Below, piece by piece: positions 23,852 to 33,299 of a DNA stretch of 64,000 nt. Position numbers and translations under genes: made by a program. Within the stretch, counting starts at the first letter, position 1. Each line of letters starts with the position of its first letter. The notes under the pieces were generated by a model. The model saw only the letters and a list, made by a program, of their open reading frames with translations, made no database searches and had not been told where the DNA came from. The stretch comes from Mesobacillus selenatarsenatis SF-1. GTDB lineage: Bacteria; Bacillota; Bacilli; Bacillales; Cytobacillaceae. The stretch spans positions 51,910-115,909 of the forward strand of contig NZ_BASE01000019.1 of the NCBI RefSeq assembly GCF_000813125.1. Direction: 5' to 3'.

Positions 23852-25495
23852 ATGAAGGAGCTTGTTTTTGAAAAGAGGATGTTTAGTGGTAGTAATTTAA
23901 ATGAGATTAGATCAGTGTATATAAACAATTATCCCATTGTTTATATACTTTATAATAAAAAACGTCCAACAGCATATATTGGGCAAACAGTCCATGCTTC
24001 ACGGCGCATGAAAGATCATTTAAGCAATCCAGAGCGTTCAGTGTTTGACAACACGATACTGATTGGCCATGAAGAATTTAATCAATCTGCTACTTATAAT
24101 ATTGAAACTAATCTCATCAATTATTTTATTGCAGATAATCACTACAAATTACAAAACGTCAGTCAAACTGTTAGAACTCAAATGCATAACTATTATCAAA
24201 AGGAATACTACAATGAAGTCTTATTCGAAAAAGTTTGGGAGAAACTTCGAGAAGAGAAAATCGCATTTGAAACAATCGAACACCTTAGGAATAAAGACAT
24301 TTTCAAGTTGTCCCCATACAAAGCTCTTTCCGAACAACAACTTGAGATTAAGAACAAGATTATTGATTTTTGCAAGAGGAACATTGATCAGCCAGGCCAT
24401 CATGTTTTATTAATTGAAGGAGATGCTGGGACAGGTAAAAGCGTCTTGCTAAGCTCACTATTTAACACTATTCAAGATTTCTCTAATGATGCTAGTTCCA
24501 AGTTAGCTAGTACTAAAAACTTCTTATTGGTCAACCATACGGAAATGATAAAAACATATCAAAGCATTGCGTTTAGCTTACCAAATTTAAAAAAGAAAAA
24601 CTTTTCAAAGCCTACACCCTTCATTAACACAATGGACAAAACATCCAGCAGCGCTGATATTGTTTTAGTTGACGAGGCACACCTACTTCTAAGCAAAGAA
24701 GATTCCTATAATAATTTCAGATACGATAATCAACTTGAAGAAATTATTAAACGCAGTAAAATATCCGTCGTCATTTTCGACCCTAAACAAGTGTTGAAGA
24801 TTAAAAGTTATTGGAATAATAATTTGTTAGAAGAAATCACTCAAATGCATAATGCAGAAACCTTCAAATTGACAAACCAGTTTAGAATAAACGCTGGTCC
24901 TGAGGTAATAAACTGGATTGATCATTTTGTTTCAAAGGAGTTATTACCGATTCCTAATAAAGACGATAAATATAAAATTAAAATAGCTCAAAACAGTAAA
25001 GAATTTAAACAGGCAATCCTGGATAAAAATAAGGAACACGGACTCTCTCGTATCGTTTCAACTTTTGATTATCTTCATAAGAAAGATGGAGAAATATATT
25101 ATGTTGATGAAGACGGGTTAAATATGCCTTGGAATATTACTAAAGACAATACAACTTGGGCAGAAGAAGCCCATACTATTAGAGAAGTTGGCTCCATTTA
25201 TACTGTTCAAGGATTTGATTTAAACTATGTAGGAGTCGTTTTAGGACCATCTATTGGTTATGATGAGGAAAACGATCGATTGAAGATTGATGTTGCAAAA
25301 TATAAAGATACCGAGGCCTTTCGTACCAGAAAGGATTTAACAGATGAGGAAAACCTAAAAGTAAAAGAAGAAATCGTTTTGAATTCTATTAATATTCTTA
25401 TGAAGCGCGGCATACATGGTTTATATATTTATGCTACTGACCCAAAGCTACGAGAAAGACTTTTTGAGTTAGAATCGGAAGGGAAAAGGCATTAG
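23852..25495 (+). CDS. GIY-YIG nuclease fused to DUF2075 (Schlafen-type) helicase domain
   Basis: A 547-residue fusion. Residues 25-90 are a GIY-YIG nuclease: VYIL (30-33), AYIG (41-44), Arg51/52 and E85. Residues about 160-540 are a DUF2075 superfamily I helicase/ATPase: Walker A EGDAGTGKS (189-197), Walker B IVLVDEAHLLL, TNQFRIN, VGSIYTVQGFDLNYVGVVLG and the ending MKRGIHGLYIYA. The nuclease and motor in one chain point to DNA or RNA restriction of invading elements (inference). ATG 23852 follows GGGAG. It has its own terminator and a MazG and decayed DUF2075 paralogue nearby. Confidence 0.85.
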   Translation: MKELVFEKRMFSGSNLNEIRSVYINNYPIVYILYNKKRPTAYIGQTVHASRRMKDHLSNPERSVFDNTILIGHEEFNQSATYNIETNLINYFIADNHYKLQNVSQTVRTQMHNYYQKEYYNEVLFEKVWEKLREEKIAFETIEHLRNKDIFKLSPYKALSEQQLEIKNKIIDFCKRNIDQPGHHVLLIEGDAGTGKSVLLSSLFNTIQDFSNDASSKLASTKNFLLVNHTEMIKTYQSIAFSLPNLKKKNFSKPTPFINTMDKTSSSADIVLVDEAHLLLSKEDSYNNFRYDNQLEEIIKRSKISVVIFDPKQVLKIKSYWNNNLLEEITQMHNAETFKLTNQFRINAGPEVINWIDHFVSKELLPIPNKDDKYKIKIAQNSKEFKQAILDKNKEHGLSRIVSTFDYLHKKDGEIYYVDEDGLNMPWNITKDNTTWAEEAHTIREVGSIYTVQGFDLNYVGVVLGPSIGYDEENDRLKIDVAKYKDTEAFRTRKDLTDEENLKVKEEIVLNSINILMKRGIHGLYIYATDPKLRERLFELESEGKRH

Positions 25496-25511
25496 TCACA
25501 TTCAATTTTAA

Positions 25512-25545
25512 AAAGGAAGGCTTATTTAAAATAGAGCCTTCCTTC
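25512..25545 (+). terminator. Intrinsic terminator of the GIY-YIG/DUF2075 gene
   Basis: AAGGAAGGC pairs with GCCTTCCTT, then CTTATTTATT. The stem sequence is the same as in the regulator's terminator at 12428. Confidence 0.75.
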
Positions 25546-25777
25546 TTATTTATTATACTTGCTTATATCCTCCGACCCTATCGTCATCTCCCTAAAGAAC
25601 TTCTTATCGTAAAACCAACAAAGCAGCCTCTTGATTGAACCTGTCACTTATCCCCCCAAGATATGCTCATTTCCCTATAAAGCTTTCCACTTATTACAAA
25701 GGATTCTTAAGAATATGGGTCTATCATTGAAAAAATAAAACAGAAAAATGTCGATAACAATTTCAAATTAATTTGGT
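25546..25777. other. Intergenic stretch with a decayed gene fragment
   Basis: Read leftward, about 25562-25615 gives KKFFREMTIGSEDISK, related to the dead fragment near 12500. No intact gene is seen up to the OLD-like stop. Confidence 0.35.
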
Positions 25778-27478
25778 TTAATTGAGTTTTTTATTATTAA
25801 CCTCTTCAATTATGGTTATAATTTCACTTTCTATTTTACTTAAATATATTATTTGTTGATCTTTATCCAATTGATTACAAACCCATTCACATAATGCAAC
25901 TTTATTCAGTTTTCTAGTAAATGTACTTCCACCATATTCATCAATTTTTTCATTCGATATATAAAAGTCGTTACTTGGAAAATCAGAAGGCAGTGTCAAT
26001 AAGTTCTCTACTCCAATTTTAAAGAGTTCATTTTCTTCATTTTTAGGTGATTTACGTACATAGAGATTCGCCTCTTCAAAATCCATATCTTTCGTGTTGG
26101 TATCTGAATCATATAAAAGTAAAAATTTATTATTAAAAATATTGGCATTAGATAATACATATTCTTTTGTATGATTCAATGCTGAATCCCCTGTAAACTT
26201 ATCTCCAGCAACATCTTTTCTACCCACCCATTGAACAATAACAGGTAGATCCGATTTCTCAAACACTTCTAATGCTTTGTTAATATATTTTTCATCTGTA
26301 GGTCCTTCAACAAACACCACTAATTTATCTCTTTCATAATCTAACTGGATATCGAAGGCTTGAGTAATAGCTTGTTCTGGGGTCCATCCATAGAAAGTGG
26401 GTTCTTGCTGTACATAAACTCCAGATTCATTTTTTCCTAAAATGATAATTTTATCTTTTTCTTGATTTTTATTGTGAATCACAAATGGTGAATGGGTGGC
26501 TACAATTAATTGTGAAGTTTGAATATTATCCTCATTTAAGAAAAGTGTTTTATAAAAATCTAGTATTTTTAATTGCCAATTAGGATGTAAGCTTATTTCG
26601 GGCTCATCTATAAAAACAACGGCTCCTTGAGTAGAAAATTTATCCTTTAGAAGAAAGCTGCCACGAAACACTATTTGTTTTTCACCTGAACTTAGATTAT
26701 TTAATGAAATTTCATTTCCATGCTCTTCGAATAATACCATCTTTCCTTCAGGTGTATTTAATACTTTTTTAAACCTTTTGTTAGAGAACATGTAGTTAAA
26801 AGCATTCTTAAATCTACTCATACGTTTGTCTCTAATACCTTCAGAAACTACTTTATCTAGATTATCTCCGGCCCATTCTGCAAACTCACTACTATCAAGA
26901 GCTTCAATATCAATTAACAATTGGGTAATTTCAGTTGCTAAATTTGAAGATGATTTAACATTTAATTGGGTTGCAACATCAACATCTAAGGAAGAAGTAG
27001 TTCTTATTTGGCCAGGTGTATAGTTAACTTCTACATCTGAAAAAACACTCTTAAATATGGTTTTGGCACTTCCTTGAGAAAAAATAAAACCAGAAAATTC
27101 AATTGGAGTACCTCCTTCACGAGAAATACTCGGTTTTATTGAATTCCAATTATTAACATTGGAGTGATCAATTGTAACTGTTAGTTCATTTGTAAGGCTA
27201 AAGCCTTGCATTCTTTTTTTGAAATCTTCAGAAGTATAGAGGGTATCTAATTCTTCTTTATTTATTTCAAAAACGAAAGTTTGTTTTTCATGGGATACTT
27301 TATTGGGGATTGGTAAATTTAGGAAATTATAAATAATATTTAATAGAGTTGATTTCCCCGTTCCATTTTCCCCAGCCAGTAGAATTGTATCAAATGGAAG
27401 ACCATTGGCATCACAAAAATTTAGATTGAAGTCTCCTAAGATTGGATGTTTTTCTAAATTAATTGATTTTATTTTCAT
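25778..27478 (-). CDS. OLD-like AAA ATPase with TOPRIM nuclease domain
   Basis: A 566-residue protein of the overcoming-lysogenization-defect layout. Walker A is GENGTGKS (36-43), the ABC-type signature LSSGEKQ lies near 262, Walker B is AVVFIDEPEISLHP, followed by the H-loop VATHSPFVI. The C-terminal TOPRIM domain has VVFVEGPTDE with its glutamate and LLYDSDT with the two aspartates. Such proteins are ATP-regulated DNA nucleases, and many act in phage defence (Gabija, retron or PARIS-type relatives). No helicase partner is adjacent on the same strand, so it may be a single-gene system. AGGAGATTCGC precedes the ATG. Confidence 0.83.
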   Translation of the reverse strand: MKIKSINLEKHPILGDFNLNFCDANGLPFDTILLAGENGTGKSTLLNIIYNFLNLPIPNKVSHEKQTFVFEINKEELDTLYTSEDFKKRMQGFSLTNELTVTIDHSNVNNWNSIKPSISREGGTPIEFSGFIFSQGSAKTIFKSVFSDVEVNYTPGQIRTTSSLDVDVATQLNVKSSSNLATEITQLLIDIEALDSSEFAEWAGDNLDKVVSEGIRDKRMSRFKNAFNYMFSNKRFKKVLNTPEGKMVLFEEHGNEISLNNLSSGEKQIVFRGSFLLKDKFSTQGAVVFIDEPEISLHPNWQLKILDFYKTLFLNEDNIQTSQLIVATHSPFVIHNKNQEKDKIIILGKNESGVYVQQEPTFYGWTPEQAITQAFDIQLDYERDKLVVFVEGPTDEKYINKALEVFEKSDLPVIVQWVGRKDVAGDKFTGDSALNHTKEYVLSNANIFNNKFLLLYDSDTNTKDMDFEEANLYVRKSPKNEENELFKIGVENLLTLPSDFPSNDFYISNEKIDEYGGSTFTRKLNKVALCEWVCNQLDKDQQIIYLSKIESEIITIIEEVNNKKLN

Positions 27479-27795
27479 GCGAATCTCCTTAAAAATTGTT
27501 AAGTATTAAAATGCAACTTCATCCAAAATTCATTTTCACCTTGTTATATAATAATTTCTTGAGTTTTTGTTTAGAATTAAAGCAATTTTATACGATTAAG
27601 TATTTATGTTCAGAAGTACTTTTGCACTCATTCAATATGTAATTATTTATATCCCTTCTATTTAATCAAACAGTTAGTCATAAAGGTTGCGGTAAACAAG
27701 GGGACAGTTTGCTATATTTCAACTAGCTAGCGATTATGGAGAATATAAGTTATCTTAATTCTCTTTCTCCTCCATCACCCTCGGATCTCTCTCCT
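27479..27795. other. Intergenic stretch, mostly AT-rich
   Basis: It contains the probable promoter region of the OLD-like gene, an incomplete GGGGACAGTTTGC-type repeat half (about 27697) and a decayed NKERDPRVMEEKE-like fragment read leftward near 27750-27795. No gene is seen. Confidence 0.4.
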
Positions 27796-28143
27796 TATTC
27801 ATTCCTACTGAATAACCATAATCTGGTTATAAAGATGCCGCTCTACCTCTTGTCCACACTTTAAACTAAGCAGTCGTGCATTCTGATTCGAACCAGAAAT
27901 GAGAAAAACCACCCGCTTCGAAGTATGAAGAATCTTGAACTCAATCGCAACACAAGCATCCTTAGGAATCTCGCTGTCACTCAACACCCTATACATATAT
28001 TGCTTAGAGTTTTCCCAAGACTGAACTTACCGCTCATTAATCCAGCCAATCTTGCTGTTATAATTGCTGACATTATTATTCACCAGCTCATCATCAAAAC
28101 CATCCTTCAAGAACTCATCCGTCGTAGCCTCATAAACGATCAA
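27796..28143 (-). pseudogene. Decayed DUF2075-type protein, N-terminal remnant
   Basis: Leftward translation from TTG 28143 gives IVYEATTDEFLKDGFDDELV, then IGWINER, a TAA stop, VQSWENSKQYMYRVLSDSEI and ACVAIEFKI, then TSKRVVFLISGSNQNA, before the sequence leaves the family. This matches the N-terminal domain of stand-alone DUF2075 AAA proteins. It has one in-frame stop and lost everything C-terminal. GGGGGGAGGG remains before the start, which follows the MazG stop directly. Confidence 0.75.
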
Positions 28144-28449
28144 CTACCCTCCCCCCTTCTGCACGGGATACTTAAGCGCATTTTTCTTCATCTTCTCCAA
28201 AACCTCCTCTTCAAGATCAATATCCAACTTATCAGCCAACTGAACAAGATAAATCAAAATATCAGCCATTTCCTCTTTTATATTCTGCTTTGAATCCTGG
28301 ACCGCTTCCTCGCTACTTTTCCATTGGAAGTTTTCAAGCAATTCGTTTGCTTCCAGAGAAATTGAAATCGCAAGATCTTTTTCATTGTGATAAGGCTTCC
28401 AGCTGCGTTCGTCACGGAAGTTTAGGATTATTTCGCGGATCTTATCCAT
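28144..28449 (-). CDS. MazG-like nucleotide pyrophosphohydrolase
   Basis: A 101-residue MazG/RS21-C6-type protein. LEANELLENFQW (ExxEE-like) and EEMADILIYLVQLADKLDID (ExxD) give the Mg-binding residues. Such enzymes hydrolyse non-canonical or excess dNTPs. The C-terminus ends in a QKGGG tail at the junction with the dead DUF2075 gene, with which it would have formed an operon. Start ATG 28449 behind GGAGGGACCTGGCT. Confidence 0.85.
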   Translation of the reverse strand: MDKIREIILNFRDERSWKPYHNEKDLAISISLEANELLENFQWKSSEEAVQDSKQNIKEEMADILIYLVQLADKLDIDLEEEVLEKMKKNALKYPVQKGGG

Positions 28450-28633
28450 AGCCAGGTCCCTCCAGTGGTTTACTTAATTTGTAAGTTTCTAATTTGATTC
28501 TATCATTCTTAATGTTGAGAAGAGTATTGTTAAAAATTTCGAATAGAAAAAGAGCCAAAGCCCTATATTGGATTTGACCACTCAACAAATATCTTCCTGA
28601 GACGCTAGAAACGTTCAGGTGCCTCCCTATTTC

Positions 28634-31090
28634 TTATAGGAATTTATCGAGCTCAAATCTATAAAAACCTTGCATCGATTTCTTATAGATTTCAAAAGCT
28701 GGATTAGTTTTTAAGTTGTTATTGCTATCTAATGAGATATTATTAAGCTGATTATCTTTTTGAAGCTTTGTAATAAGACTCAAAGACAACCCAGTTTTAA
28801 TCAAATTTATTTTATTTTCATCGTTAGTCCCGTAAACAGCAAGGTTATATTCATCTTGAGTTATTAGTGAGAAATCATACAGTGCAACAACTAGTTTATT
28901 TAGATGATAATTAACAAAATCATCCTCAATTTTTAGTTTAACAATCGCTAGATTAATTATTTCTGAATCAGATTTCCGAGATAAATCAACATAGACTTCC
29001 TTACTATTCTCATCGTAATTCCCAGTTTGCCTTCTTACTTCTCCATAAGAAGCACCCATGTAAAAAAGACTATTACCTTCCCTCACTCTTTTTTTAAAGT
29101 AATTAAAGGTTAATGTTATATTCTCCTTTAATGAGTTGGTCCTATTAACTTGAAGGTACATCTTATAGTATTTTCTTGCATGTTCGTTAGTTAGGCGTAA
29201 AAACGCATAATCTTTTATATAGTTACTAACATCCTTTACAAACACAGTATATATTTTATCTATAATAGTTAACTCCGGCCAATTTTCTATATTTCCGTTG
29301 GCAGCTGTTTGTATCTGATCATGTAATCTTGTTAAAAATTGTGAATTTGTAGTATCATAAACATTCTCTAAACCAGAATTAATTAAATATCTTTTCAATT
29401 CACCATTTTTGTCATTTCCAGATGTCATTATTAAGTCTTCATTCTCTTTTATTAACCTAAACCTTTCCTCCGCTGCCTGCTTACTTTGTTTTTCAATTTT
29501 TAAATTTTCTAAGTTAAAAGAATCCAAAGTCGGATTTTCAATTCTATCATCAAATATATTACTTCTGAGAGCTTTTATCTTATTTTCCATTTTCCCATTG
29601 GCCCGGTTATAAATATCATTGTTTACAAAGTGAACTTGTGGAAGTAACTTATGCAATTGGTTTGAATAACCATTAAAAATATTATTAAGTCTGTTAACTC
29701 TTCCAATTAAATTTGTAAGGTTTTTTCCGGTCAAACTATGTGTATTTAGAATGAATAATGTATCAATAGGTAAATTTATCCCTTCTAAAATAACTGAGTT
29801 TGCAACTACGTATTTTAAATTATTGATCTCCTTGAATTTAAACTCTAGATATTCTTTAACAATATCAGGCATTTTCCCATGGAGATAAACCATACCCTTT
29901 GTAAGCAAATTAATCATATAAAAGTCTTTATGTACAAGATCGCTCAATTCTTCTTTAAGGTTTTGAATGCTCGAATCAGGATCATCGACTATATCTACTC
30001 TATTAATAAATTCTTTGACAAACATTTCAATTTTTTTTGGAGACCTAATATATATAAAATTCTTTTGCCCTTTCTGGGAGGTAATATATGAAAACATATC
30101 TCCATTAAAATCAAGTTTATAAAACGCATTTACAAACCGGTTGTATTTGAAAATTTCATTCCAAGATCTATATTCGAATATTTCAGGTTCTTTTAGATTA
30201 TTTGAAATCTTTTGTTCACTAATCTCTTGTTGCTTGTCTAGCTTTAAATTATCACTTTCAGAAATTAGAGGAGATAAATAAACTATCTTTTGATTAGGAT
30301 TAAGATTTCTGTTTCGCCTTATTAATCTAGATAATAAAATACTTCTTGGGTCTTTGCCGAATAAGTTATGTGCTTCATCAATATACAATAAATCGAAACT
30401 TATATCATGTTTGTCTAATAATCTTAAAGCTCTTTCCTGAGTGAAAATAGCTATAAATTTTTCATCACCTTGATACATTTCATCATGAATAATTATTCTT
30501 CTATTAAGGTTGGATTGTCGTATATTTCTATATGTTTGTACTAATAGAGATTTAGTTGGAACTATTATTCCAATATTATTTCTGGAGTTATTTTGAATTA
30601 TATGGTCAATAATGAGAGAACTTTTCCCAAATGATGTTGGGGCAATATAACTAACTTCTTGAGAATTATCATTTAGCAGACTGTTTCTGGCCTTTTTCTG
30701 TTGTAATGTCTCAATATAGTTTTGTTTTTTGTACTTATCAATCTTCACTTCCATTAAACTATCATTTAGACTTAATTTTTCTTCAAGTAAATTATAATTA
30801 ATAATATCTTTTGCAATAGGATAATAACCAAAATTTATAGAAAAATCATATAAAGGTAAATAGTCTTCATAGGTAATTGAATATTTTAATATGATATAAT
30901 ATGCAATATCCAAGTAGCTCTTGTAACGTCGATCTAATTCATAATGCTTCATGAATAAGATTGCGCAACCTAGAATATAACTCTTCTCTTCACTAGTTAG
31001 TTGCTCATTTATTGTAAGCTTTTTGATAATCTCTCTAAATTCCTCTATCTTATTTATATTTGTTAAAGTTGTTTTCTCAGTACTATTCAT
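28634..31090 (-). CDS. hamB: HamB-like DEAD/DEAH helicase (Hachiman-type)
   Basis: An 818-residue superfamily II helicase. Motif I is APTSFGKS (150-157), motif II IDEAH (237-241), motif III-like VYLSPLIS (about 270), motif V VANSVILEGINLPID and motif VI LIGRVNRLN. No nuclease domain is visible; a helical C-terminal region follows. Length and the APTSxGKS form fit HamB of Hachiman and the related AbpB. The gene follows the HamA-like gene by 12 bp. The complex is expected to scan DNA and license the HamA nuclease when damage or phage replication is sensed (known for the family). Confidence 0.75.
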   Translation of the reverse strand: MNSTEKTTLTNINKIEEFREIIKKLTINEQLTSEEKSYILGCAILFMKHYELDRRYKSYLDIAYYIILKYSITYEDYLPLYDFSINFGYYPIAKDIINYNLLEEKLSLNDSLMEVKIDKYKKQNYIETLQQKKARNSLLNDNSQEVSYIAPTSFGKSSLIIDHIIQNNSRNNIGIIVPTKSLLVQTYRNIRQSNLNRRIIIHDEMYQGDEKFIAIFTQERALRLLDKHDISFDLLYIDEAHNLFGKDPRSILLSRLIRRNRNLNPNQKIVYLSPLISESDNLKLDKQQEISEQKISNNLKEPEIFEYRSWNEIFKYNRFVNAFYKLDFNGDMFSYITSQKGQKNFIYIRSPKKIEMFVKEFINRVDIVDDPDSSIQNLKEELSDLVHKDFYMINLLTKGMVYLHGKMPDIVKEYLEFKFKEINNLKYVVANSVILEGINLPIDTLFILNTHSLTGKNLTNLIGRVNRLNNIFNGYSNQLHKLLPQVHFVNNDIYNRANGKMENKIKALRSNIFDDRIENPTLDSFNLENLKIEKQSKQAAEERFRLIKENEDLIMTSGNDKNGELKRYLINSGLENVYDTTNSQFLTRLHDQIQTAANGNIENWPELTIIDKIYTVFVKDVSNYIKDYAFLRLTNEHARKYYKMYLQVNRTNSLKENITLTFNYFKKRVREGNSLFYMGASYGEVRRQTGNYDENSKEVYVDLSRKSDSEIINLAIVKLKIEDDFVNYHLNKLVVALYDFSLITQDEYNLAVYGTNDENKINLIKTGLSLSLITKLQKDNQLNNISLDSNNNLKTNPAFEIYKKSMQGFYRFELDKFL

Positions 31091-31102
31091 AACTATCCTC
31101 CT

Positions 31103-31870
31103 TTAGGATTCTAAAAAATCCAAAAATAATTCGATTGATTTTTTCGTAACACAAATTACAATAATATCCTTGTATTCAAATTTAGAAACAACCTCTTCTA
31201 TATTTGTTTTAAGTTCATGAACATTATAATTCTCCCATTGATCGTTAAGGAAAATGGTAGATTCAGGTATAATGTTATATTCGTTAATAGAAGAAAATAT
31301 TTTATTAGTAAAGTTATTTGATAATTGTTTAATATTATTTCTTATATTCCTGTTTGTCCCAACATCGATATTTGAGGCATGGTTATATGCATTTTGCCAA
31401 GGGTTATTCTTTACATTCCCACTGAATTTATTAGTTAGGTCATCATAAGCTACCTTTACTTTGTTCCAATGTGTGCTACTTTGGCTATCTTTCTTACCAG
31501 ATTTACTCTCCATAATCCACTCTGTCTGGTCCTTAGAATAATAACCATCAAACCCTTTTTTAATCGACCCTTCCTCTAGGTTAAAAAAAGTACATTCTTG
31601 TTTAAACCCTTGATGCATTAGATATAGATGAACAAAGAACTCAGCGACTCCACCCATTTTTGTATTTTCAGATTTACTCTCAAAAAACTGCCTAGCTCTC
31701 TGCTTTACAGTCTCTATTTCATTTCCACTATCACCTTCGCATATTGTTACAAAGTGACTATTAATATACTCTAGGAATTCCCCTGTATAATCTTCAACAT
31801 CAATTATATGAATTTCAAATTTTTCTTTTTTGAAGAATTCAGCATTAAATATGCCAACTGTTGCTTCCAT
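31103..31870 (-). CDS. hamA: HamA-like nuclease (DUF1837-type, PD-(D/E)XK)
   Basis: A 255-residue protein. GGVAEFFVHLYL (E77), KKGFDGYY (D108) and WIMESKSGK (E121, K123) form the E...GFD...ExK pattern of a PD-(D/E)XK nuclease, as in DUF1837/HamA. HamA is held inactive by HamB and degrades DNA when released, giving abortive or direct defence. It is the first gene of the pair. The assignment rests on the nuclease motif plus the tightly linked helicase; a related AbpA/AbpB label would be equally acceptable. Confidence 0.7.
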   Translation of the reverse strand: MEATVGIFNAEFFKKEKFEIHIIDVEDYTGEFLEYINSHFVTICEGDSGNEIETVKQRARQFFESKSENTKMGGVAEFFVHLYLMHQGFKQECTFFNLEEGSIKKGFDGYYSKDQTEWIMESKSGKKDSQSSTHWNKVKVAYDDLTNKFSGNVKNNPWQNAYNHASNIDVGTNRNIRNNIKQLSNNFTNKIFSSINEYNIIPESTIFLNDQWENYNVHELKTNIEEVVSKFEYKDIIVICVTKKSIELFLDFLES

Positions 31871-32276
31871 AGTATCACTTCGCCTTATTATTAATTTTTT
31901 CCGAATTATCTATTATCTTAATAATACCATAAAACCATTTTTATCCACTTACATATATCCATTTTCCAACTAATTAAAATGTCCTTTCTTATATTATCCT
32001 TAAACAACTTTTGGTTTTAATTCATAGGGATTTACTTCAACTCATAACATCCCCAAAAATAAAAGCACCCACTTTTAACAGATAGGTGCTTACAAACCGT
32101 GATGAGTTTTCAATACTTTTATAAAAATTCTGCTTGTTCAATACTTCTTTAGAAATTTATCTTTAATTGAGCTTTGTTATCTACTCTAGAATTCCATTCA
32201 GTATATTGGTCAGCCATATCTCTTAAAGAGCACCATAAAATGCAAGAACTTGGGTTTCCTCCTTATGTCCAACCAA
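31871..32276. other. Intergenic stretch between defence pair and metabolic genes
   Basis: It is AT-rich next to the hamA start (promoter region). At 32170-32240 leftward codons (MADQYTEWNSRVDNKAQLK) may be a dead gene end. The terminator is listed separately. No intact gene is seen. Confidence 0.45.
32056..32091 (-). terminator. Intrinsic terminator of the ornithine-cyclodeaminase-family transcript
   Basis: AAGCACC (32063-32069) pairs with GGTGCTT (32085-32091); the leftward reading continues TTTATTTTTGGGG. Confidence 0.7.
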
Positions 32277-33251
32277 TTACAAAATAATCTCCTCCCCCTC
32301 ATCCATTTCCTCTGCCTTCTCAAAAACCCCCTTAGCCACAGCCAAATCAAAATGAGCCGCCCCAACAGATTTAAAAATAGTAATATCCTCAACTCCACGC
32401 TCAACCGGATTCCCATGAAGTTCAGCTAATGTCCCAGAAAGCTGCTCAAATGACCATTTCCCTTGTTGTACGGCGTCAATAAATTCTCCCGCTTCTGCTT
32501 TCATCCCCTCATAATCATCTGCATAGATCAATGCTGCTTTTTCAATCGCACCTAATGGGATTTCACGCATGTCGGGTAAGTAACTGCCTACGCCGATGAT
32601 ATGTGTGCCTGCTTTTACATAATTGGCATCAAATACTTCTTCTGTTGACCGGGTCGCACAGCAAATAACATCGGACTGGGCGACGGCTTCGTTCCGGTCG
32701 ACTCCAGTATGTATAGTCGCTGTCACACCTGCCTCTCTTAGCTTTTCTCCGAATGCATATGTCTTTTCAACCGTACGGTTAATTAAATAGATGTCTTGAA
32801 TTGGCAGCACGTTCACGATTCCTAGTACTTGCTCGAACGCCATTCCGCCTGTGCCAATGACGGTCAGCACTTGGCTGTCGGGCCTGGCGAGATGGCGGGC
32901 TGAAATAGCACTTAATGCTCCGGTTCTCAATCGTGTCAGATAGGAAGCGGACAGTAAACTCATATGTTTTCCTGTTTCGAGTTCTGTGAGTAAGATGGCT
33001 CCTTGTGTGGTCGGAAGATTAGCTGAGCTGTTATCAGGAAAAATCGAGACAATTTTGGTTGCTGCCATTGATGTTCCATCCGAACTTGGCATATAGAGAA
33101 CCGATCCGTTGCGTTCCGGGACATTCAGTACTGTCCGATGAGGGTTTTCGACACGTCCTTCATGAATGGCCACCAACATGTTTTCGACATCTCGAATGGC
33201 ATCTTCGATTTTATAGATGGATTGGATTAGTTGTTCGTTCAGTATAAGCAT
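32277..33251 (-). CDS. Ornithine cyclodeaminase / mu-crystallin family protein
   Basis: A 324-residue NAD(P)-dependent family member. Key segments are PHRTVLNVPERNG, the substrate-binding ATKIVSIFPDNS, LLTELETGKHMSLLSASYLTRLRTGALSA, and the Rossmann motif VIGTGGMAFEQV. Families include ornithine cyclodeaminase, alanine dehydrogenase and cyclic imine (pyrroline-2-carboxylate) reductases; sequence alone does not separate them. The gene follows an MHS transporter behind an intrinsic terminator, and the divergent XRE-cupin regulator suggests substrate-induced uptake and use of an amino-acid-like compound (inference). Confidence 0.82.
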   Translation of the reverse strand: MLILNEQLIQSIYKIEDAIRDVENMLVAIHEGRVENPHRTVLNVPERNGSVLYMPSSDGTSMAATKIVSIFPDNSSANLPTTQGAILLTELETGKHMSLLSASYLTRLRTGALSAISARHLARPDSQVLTVIGTGGMAFEQVLGIVNVLPIQDIYLINRTVEKTYAFGEKLREAGVTATIHTGVDRNEAVAQSDVICCATRSTEEVFDANYVKAGTHIIGVGSYLPDMREIPLGAIEKAALIYADDYEGMKAEAGEFIDAVQQGKWSFEQLSGTLAELHGNPVERGVEDITIFKSVGAAHFDLAVAKGVFEKAEEMDEGEEIIL

Positions 33252-33277
33252 ATAGAATCTCTCCTTTTAAGAAAAAA

Positions 33278-33299
33278 CTCGGCCAATTATTTGGCCGAG
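33278..33299 (-). terminator. Hairpin overlapping the transporter stop codon
   Basis: CTCGGCC and GGCCGAG arms flank AATTATTT; leftward it is followed by T6. The transporter's TAA lies inside the loop. Readthrough or partial termination would set the downstream gene's level. Confidence 0.75.

Noticed and set aside
27796..28143. Functional small protein at 27805-27996
   Set aside because: It is the internal part of the dead DUF2075 gene after its stop.
32210..32416. Leftward frame overlapping the ornithine-cyclodeaminase-family gene end
   Set aside because: It is an out-of-frame shadow of a well-supported gene.
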